A DNA stretch of 23,324 bases, from positions 515 to 23,838 of the forward strand of contig JAIPMN010038012.1 of NCBI GenBank assembly GCA_020650975.1, given 5' to 3'. Shown in pieces: positions 22,301-23,324 of the stretch. The stretch is from Apostichopus californicus. Lineage: Eukaryota; Echinodermata; Holothuroidea; Aspidochirotida; Stichopodidae. The notes beneath the pieces are model-generated. The model made no database searches. It was given only the letters and a program-made list of their open reading frames with translations, and was not told where the DNA came from. A program made the position numbers and the translations under genes. How positions within the stretch are numbered: the first letter of the stretch is position 1; the number at the start of each line of letters is the position of its first letter.

Positions 22301-23137
22301 TGGGGGATGTAATATGTTTTCATCATAGCTTCATGATGCTATGAAGCTTTAAGGTGGGGGAAGTAATATGTTTTCATCATAGCTTCATGTTGCTATGAAG
22401 CTCTGATGAGGTGGGGGAGTAATATGTTTTCATCATAGCTTCATGATGCTATGAAGCTATGATGAGGTGGGGGAATAATATGTATTCATCCTGGTATTGT
22501 TTATACTTTTACAGGAGATAGATTGTTTGGTGACCATACCTTACTTTGATTTCACTCTCGATACCTACGACCTCAGCCGGTCTGTTGTCTGGCAGCCCAA
22601 CTACTTCGGCGGTAACGGTGACGTCGATGCTGACGGTTGCGTCCCGGATCACCCCTTCAGGAACGACACGGATTGGGAACCGTGTCTGGTTCGCTCCTTC
22701 CAACAGAATCATAGGCTGCCGTCAAAGTTAGACATTGCCCTCGCCATGGCGAGCGAGAGCTATTCGTCGTTCTCCGAATGCTTACAGATGATTCTAGGCC
22801 AGGTTTATAGCTACATCGGCGGCCACATCGCAACGTCTGCTGCCCCCTACGATCCTCTCTTCCTACCCATCCAAGCGTACGCCGACATGCTCTTCTGGCA
22901 GTGGCAGAAGATCTCGGGCAACGAGAACAGCTTTCCTTCGTTCCTTCTCGACGTGCCAATGGTACCTTTCAACGTGGAACCACGGGACGTGTTGCAACTG
23001 GAACACAGCATTTGTGTGACGTATCTGCTGCCCTCTTTGGGGGCACCGTGCAACTACACAGCTGAAGAGTTTAATAACTTTGGATTTGACGTTGAAGGCT
23101 ACGACAGGAATGGATTTAATCGCCAAGGATTTGATAG
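10242..23137 (+). CDS. secreted TSPN/VWC/EGF/Kunitz/tyrosinase-like modular protein (3' partial)
   Basis: I joined eleven exons by consensus splice sites with phases that agree throughout: 10242-10347, 12022-12542, 13180-13249, 14560-14640, 15492-15715, 16175-16309, 16671-16938, 18573-18724, 20000-20220, 21272-21491, 22515-23137. They give 873 codons plus two bases. Domains by residue: signal peptide 1-28, TSPN/LamG-like 37-229, hinge 230-312, coiled coil 313-347, VWC 348-393, EGF-like 397-430, Kunitz 437-487, unclassified Cys-rich segment 488-550, VWC 551-594, tyrosinase-like about 597-800, GFDR-type repeat from 855. N-glycosylation sequons are at N62, N416, N716 and N846. The protein should be exported and, by analogy with NELL/thrombospondins, oligomeric and matrix-bound. 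The tyrosinase domain has lost the copper-B histidines, so oxidase activity is unlikely. The gene probably continues beyond the window. Confidence 0.85.
11510..11699. repeat. near-identical 90-bp block on both sides of the assembly gap
   Basis: The block AGGGCTTGGGG... to ...GCTAAGAGGGAAA occurs at 11510-11600 and again at 11611-11699, separated by exactly ten N (11601-11610). The copies differ only in the G-run length and two or three bases near it. The pattern suggests an unmerged overlap of two contigs or haplotypes, not a true tandem repeat. The minus-strand open frame at 11206-11679 that runs through the N bases is an artefact. Confidence 0.9.
11765..11795 (+). repeat. G-quadruplex-prone GGGGA tract
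   Basis: Seven runs of 3-4 G separated by one or two A, on the plus (transcribed-sense) strand of intron 1, about 225 bp before the exon 2 acceptor. This satisfies the usual G3+N1-7 quadruplex pattern. Confidence 0.6.
12022..12542 (+). CDS. coding exon 2: TSPN / laminin-G-like domain
   Basis: Residues 36-209, phase 1 in, phase 0 out (AAC|GTAAGT). The frame shows the beta-sandwich pattern of thrombospondin N-terminal/LamG domains: an initial FQGVLRETD, the strand SLFVVGRQ, SSGTLLTFSS, LSVTS, a strand QLKVRYTD, then NNDLVKVLLVMEPTRMSLF followed by Cys174 (the usual 'v.ly.dC' position), and LPENTILHVLQTAK. Cys174 probably pairs with Cys229 in exon 3. In NELL and thrombospondin proteins this domain binds glycosaminoglycans or partners. 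The exon is visibly richer in G+C than the introns. The overlapping frames 12110-12481 (+) and 12260-12541 (-) are shadows. Confidence 0.85.
12543..13179 (+). other. intron 2
   Basis: A+T-rich with T-runs and no recognisable element. The donor is GTAAGT and the acceptor TTGTTTGGTAG. Confidence 0.7.
13180..13249 (+). CDS. coding exon 3: end of TSPN domain
   Basis: Seventy bases encode residues 210-232 (GWIHTLELHTSVLQGPPWDC then APA), the closing strand and second cysteine (C229) of the TSPN domain. GWIHTLELH corresponds to the 'f.G.i.dl.l' end of LamG/TSPN folds. Phase 0 in, phase 1 out (CAGCAG|GTAAGA). The exon is too short to stand out as an open frame, but it joins perfectly in phase with both neighbours. 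Confidence 0.8.
13250..14559 (+). other. intron 3
   Basis: Non-coding. Small features are a triple GGGTGTGAA run at 13440-13464, C/G-rich patches at about 14128-14190 and a C-run at 14299-14308. Minus-strand open frames here (13344-13550, 13909-14217) look random. The acceptor is TTCATTTTTCAG ending at 14559. Confidence 0.65.
14560..14640 (+). CDS. coding exon 4: acidic linker
   Basis: Eighty-one bases encode residues 233-259 (VEEQAVNAEGGDLQNDEPVA and on to HSR), acidic and without cysteine, presumably a flexible linker between the TSPN domain and the Ser/Gly hinge. Phase 1 in and phase 1 out (AAGGG|GTAAGT). As a symmetric 1-1 exon it can be skipped without a frameshift. No family is recognisable. 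Identification rests on splice sites and phase. Confidence 0.7.
14768..15180. repeat. diverged tandem duplication, period about 218 bp
   Basis: ATGATTAGATATGTACA at 14791 recurs as ATGATTAGTTATGTACA at 15009. The similarity continues through TTTACATAATATGTT, TCACAAAC, TTTTAGTGAC versus TTTAGTGACAGTG, CCTGTGATGT.AGTCTA and TAAAAGTGG. The copies differ by many substitutions and small indels, so the duplication is old. Confidence 0.75.
15210..15250 (+). repeat. G-rich tract
   Basis: Purine-rich GGGGGAATGGGG...GGTGGGGGGGAGAGGGGG...GGGG on the plus strand, matching the general G-quadruplex pattern. It lies 240 bp upstream of the exon 5 acceptor. Confidence 0.55.
15492..15715 (+). CDS. coding exon 5: Ser/Gly hinge and start of coiled coil
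   Basis: Residues 260-334. The first part (about 261-308) is almost entirely Ser, Gly, Arg and Thr with SGG repeats, an extended hinge that could carry O-glycans or glycosaminoglycan chains. C310 follows, and then the heptad-rich segment ETETYLLENSVLELTRMLDA begins an amphipathic helix that continues across a phase-0 intron into exon 6. The same arrangement (TSPN, hinge, coiled coil, VWC) is found in NELL proteins and thrombospondin 1/2. The donor GAG|GTTTGT is below average, and reading through it reaches a stop within seven codons (15734). Confidence 0.8.
15716..16174 (+). other. intron 5 with three-copy pyrimidine-rich repeat
   Basis: The unit GTGATCTTATAA.TTTTAAGTAAGTCTCTCTC...CAGA.ATCTCATCTAGACCACCCTTTCTCT starts at 15862, 15977 and 16059 (spacing 115 and 82 bp). 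The CT-rich copies carry several potential polypyrimidine tracts and donor-like GTAAGT words before the true acceptor CTTTCCGTAG at 16174. Confidence 0.75.
16175..16309 (+). CDS. coding exon 6: end of coiled coil and first VWC domain
   Basis: Residues 335-379, phase 0 at both ends. NAGLQSQLGLLETCEC completes the helix and ends in paired cysteines (C348, C350), the position where thrombospondin/NELL-type chains form interchain disulfides. Then C355-IYNGKVY, W368, C373-TV-C376-Q-C378 is the first half of a von Willebrand factor C domain (pattern C..NG..Y.....W..D.C..C.C). Donor CAG|GTAATT. The exon is symmetric and skippable in frame, but skipping would break the VWC. Confidence 0.85.
16310..16670 (+). 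other. intron 6
   Basis: A+T-rich, nothing recognised. The acceptor CGGTTTTTAG ends at 16670. Confidence 0.6.
16671..16938 (+). CDS. coding exon 7: VWC end, EGF-like domain, first half of Kunitz domain
   Basis: Residues 380-468, phase 0 in, phase 1 out. C385 and C393 close the first VWC. The EGF-like domain has C397-x4-C402-x5-C408-x10-C419-x-C421-x8-C430 with the usual CLNGGTC word, and an extra unpaired C425 where a Gly-Tyr pair is common. The Kunitz domain starts at C437 with C437-x8-C446-x15-C462, including RYYYDHFLQRC and FVYSG. The residue after C446 (the P1 site of inhibitors) is Ser and the next is Asp, unlike trypsin-type inhibitors (Lys/Arg then Ala/Gly). The donor TCAG|GTATCA is weak and lies directly beside a LINE insertion. 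Confidence 0.88.
16943..17403 (-). mobile_element. 5'-truncated non-LTR retrotransposon (CR1/L2-like), copy 2
   Basis: The minus-strand frame 17403-17035 encodes the end of a LINE reverse-transcriptase protein: HITPILRQLHWLPVSYRI, LLTYKALHGLAPEY, then SFSNAAPTLWNSLP and FKNRLKTYLF before the stop. The 3' UTR contains TATATAGCGCC-type sequence and a TTA/ATT microsatellite tail at 16943-16964. It is 5'-truncated. It shares the protein words and tail with copy 1 at 4498-4802, so the same or a related family was active in this genome. Because it lies antisense at the very start of intron 7 it may affect splicing of exon 7. Confidence 0.88.
17495..18060 (-). repeat. two tandem SINE-like units, period 308 bp, with tRNA-like boxes
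   Basis: GAATAGGATTTGAATCAG starts at 17495 and again at 17803. Similarity continues through AATAACAAGTACTGTGCT, ACTTAGCTAT.CAGTCC, CCATGCATATGGTG and CACACACCAAATT, then TTTTATGTATTT. On the minus strand each unit has a box-A-like TAGCTAAGTTTATAGAGC and a box-B-like GATTCAAATCC with tRNA-like spacing, suggesting a tRNA-derived SINE or a repeat containing one. The copies are clearly diverged. Confidence 0.6.
18573..18724 (+). CDS. coding exon 8: second half of Kunitz domain, start of Cys-rich segment
   Basis: Residues 469-519, phase 1 in, phase 0 out (TGTCAG|GTAAAC). GCGGNGNNFLSYQACQDQC supplies Kunitz cysteines C470-x12-C483-x3-C487, so the full spacing across the intron is 8-15-7-12-3, exactly canonical. 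This exact fit confirms the exon 7/8 join. After it comes GSCCYRTYQRISEGDDF and SLTPGHRCQ, the beginning of an extra cysteine-containing segment that I cannot assign to a known domain. The minus-strand frame 18528-18767 is a shadow. Confidence 0.88.
18725..19999 (+). other. intron 8
   Basis: Holds a tRNA-derived SINE (18782-19033, minus) and an (AT)n patch at about 19096-19118. The rest shows nothing recognisable. The acceptor CTTCTTGACAG ends at 19999. Confidence 0.65.
18782..19033 (-). mobile_element. tRNA-derived SINE
   Basis: Read on the minus strand from 19033, GGAGTGTTAGCTCAGTGGTT then AACGCCGGTGCC has a near-consensus RNA polymerase III box A, and GAGTTCGAGTC about 35 bases later is a box B. 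A non-tRNA body follows (GACTTCGGTCAGCTTGCGGC region) and then a tail of AAAATACATAC units at about 18782-18810. The cloverleaf cannot be folded cleanly, so it is a SINE head and not a functional tRNA gene. I could not identify a target-site duplication; the lower boundary is approximate. Confidence 0.7.
20000..20220 (+). CDS. coding exon 9: Cys-rich segment and second VWC domain
   Basis: Residues 520-592 plus two bases; phase 0 in, phase 2 out (GCAG|GTAACT). ELSLAECRLQGTINPASRQR continues the unclassified segment (C526). The second VWC follows: C551, C556, C562-TVDG, GD, C579-QT-C582-I-C584, GGRVEC592 and then R-C594 in exon 10. VWC domains mediate binding to growth factors or matrix, and a VWC directly before a tyrosinase-like domain is unusual. 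Confidence 0.85.
20245..20614. mobile_element. 370-bp hAT-type MITE with 8-bp target-site duplication
   Basis: The left end CAGGAGTTCCCTAACTGGGG and the right end AGTTAGGGAAACCCTG are imperfect terminal inverted repeats of the CAGGGGTTCCC..AACT type typical of hAT elements. The flanks GTTTAGAT (20237-20244) and GTATAGAT (20615-20622) match at 7 of 8 positions and fit the hAT duplication pattern nTnnnnAn. Subterminal repeats of GGGGTTCRTG are present. There is no transposase. It starts only 24 bp into intron 9. Confidence 0.85.
20715..20745. repeat. imperfect tetranucleotide microsatellite
   Basis: GTACGTACGTACGTATGT then CTGTATGTATGTTCGTTTG, a short degenerate (GTAC/GTAT)n tract in intron 9. 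Confidence 0.7.
20955..21031. repeat. foldback: 28-bp imperfect inverted repeat with 21-base loop
   Basis: The left arm 20955-20982 (starting GGGCCTGACATTCC) and right arm 21004-21031 (ending GAAACGTCAGTCCC) are complementary at 24 of 28 positions, including a perfect ten-base core CTAGCAGGAT/ATCCTGCTAG. The loop and right arm read TCTGAAGTAG, ATCCTGCTAGGAT, TGAAACGTC, which resembles a degenerate hammerhead-ribozyme core (CUGANGA, stem II, GAAAC) as found in some Penelope-like elements. The ribozyme reading is tentative. Confidence 0.6.
21272..21491 (+). CDS. coding exon 10: tyrosinase-like domain, copper-A half
   Basis: Residues 593-666, phase 2 in, phase 0 out (TTGCAG|GTAAAA). VRKEIRDMTREELDRFQEAV is the standard opening of alpha-type tyrosinase domains ('vRke...ms..e...f..A'). 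The copper-A region is H640, H645 and H654 with the hallmark AHSRPLFLLWHRIYL (second and third ligands, eight residues apart). By alignment with known tyrosinases, the first ligand should fall at Y637 (WESLRNLY against YDxxxxxH), so H640 may be a shifted substitute or the site may have only two ligands. Confidence 0.88.
21492..22514 (+). other. intron 10
   Basis: The first 350 bases show nothing recognisable; the last 630 are a hairpin minisatellite (21852-22479). The acceptor TTATACTTTTACAG ends at 22514. Confidence 0.75.
21852..22479. repeat. minisatellite of 12 hairpin-forming units (42-56 bp)
   Basis: Units start ATGTTTTCATCATAGCTTCA at 21852, 21907, 21963, 22006, 22061, 22103, 22158, 22213, 22260, 22314, 22368 and 22424 and end in GGTGGGGGAAGTAAT. 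Most contain the inverted repeat CATAGCTTCAT-GATGCT-ATGAAGCTATG. In the last unit the arms are 15 bp and perfect (22430-22444 with 22451-22465). The units at 21963 and 22061 lack one arm. The array stops about 35 bp before the exon 11 acceptor. Confidence 0.95.
22515..23137 (+). CDS. coding exon 11: tyrosinase-like domain, degenerate copper-B half, and GFDR-type repeat
   Basis: Residues 667-873. Family landmarks are IPYFDFTLD (usually IPYWDW), YFGGNGD and DGC708, PF, C723, then the copper-B region. There, the normal LHN..VH is ILGQVY (residues 759-764), YIGGH is kept, and the normal DPIFFLHHAFVD is DPLFLPIQAYAD (779-790). All the copper-B histidines are therefore replaced, in an open frame without stops or frameshifts. 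WQWQ (794-797) is kept. The tail FGFDVEGYDRNGFNRQGFDR is a G-F/Y-D/N pentapeptide repeat. The donor GATAG|GTGAGA at 23138 is strong; without splicing TGA at 23139 ends the protein after Arg874. Confidence 0.9.
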
Positions 23138-23324
23138 GTGAGATCTGTCGTTATTCTTCACGGCCGGTTTCGATAATTAAGTCGCAAAGATGCACAGAAA
23201 CTTTAATCTTAAAATTTTTACAATTACCTTGGCGATATAATTTTTGTCCTGTTTAGCTTCTTGAAAAATTTTAGTTCTCATTTTGTCTTTCAAATTGTTA
23301 AAATGTTTGGAAACAAAGTTTTCA
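23138..23324 (+). other. start of intron 11 (or 3' UTR)
   Basis: A+T-rich, no coding frame in continuation and no AATAAA polyadenylation signal seen. This favours an intron over a transcript end, but the window stops here. Confidence 0.55.

Noticed and set aside
21852..22479. CRISPR-like array
   Set aside because: The units are contiguous tandem copies without unique spacers and lie in a eukaryotic intron.
22509..23126. Long minus-strand and +2 frames within exon 11
   Set aside because: Shadows of the tyrosinase-like exon caused by its higher G+C; the real frame contains family motifs throughout.
22515..23137. Exon 11 as a decayed pseudogene exon
   Set aside because: The frame is open over 207 codons, splice sites are good, structural motifs and cysteines are kept, and only the copper-B ligand positions are changed, which does not look like random decay.

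Overview
The window is from an animal (metazoan) nuclear genome. Coding information comes in short exons bounded by GT/AG splice sites, the introns are long and A+T-rich with many interspersed and tandem repeats, and there is a 10-base N gap from assembly (11601-11610). The protein modules (TSPN, VWC, EGF, Kunitz, tyrosinase) are metazoan extracellular types. The repeat style suggests a marine invertebrate, perhaps an echinoderm such as a sea cucumber, but nothing in the sequence proves this.

Layout. Bases 1-195 are a G-rich minisatellite. About 0.2-10.2 kb holds no convincing coding gene. It has a good TATA box (1238-1245) followed by a candidate non-coding first exon ending at a GTGAGT donor (1446/1447), a 390-bp element with terminal inverted repeats and an 8-bp target duplication (2783-3172), a truncated non-LTR retrotransposon (about 4498-4802, minus), an inverted tetranucleotide hairpin (7964-8006) and a 60-90 bp minisatellite (9051-9580).

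From 10242 to the right end there is one plus-strand gene, for which I could join 11 coding exons in phase (2621 coding bases, 873 codons plus 2 bases; the 3' end is probably outside the window). The predicted secreted protein reads: signal peptide; thrombospondin-N/laminin-G-like domain; acidic then Ser/Gly-rich hinge; short coiled coil ending in a CEC motif; VWC; EGF-like; Kunitz; an unclassified Cys-rich segment; second VWC; tyrosinase-like domain; start of a G-F/Y-D/N pentapeptide repeat. The N-terminal half resembles NELL/thrombospondin-type oligomeric matrix proteins and the C-terminal half an invertebrate alpha-type tyrosinase.

Most interesting observation. The tyrosinase fold markers are kept (IPYFDF, GGNGD...DGC, YIGGH, APYDP, WQWQ), but all copper-B histidine positions are replaced and the first copper-A histidine position appears to be Tyr. 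The domain is probably a pseudo-enzyme or has changed metal use, inside a matrix-protein architecture that I do not recognise as a described family.

Introns 1-10 carry further repeats: a duplicated block around the N gap, a diverged tandem duplication, a truncated LINE inserted almost on top of the exon 7 splice donor, tRNA-like SINE sequences, a hAT-type MITE with 8-bp target duplication, a long foldback, and a 12-unit hairpin minisatellite just before the last exon.
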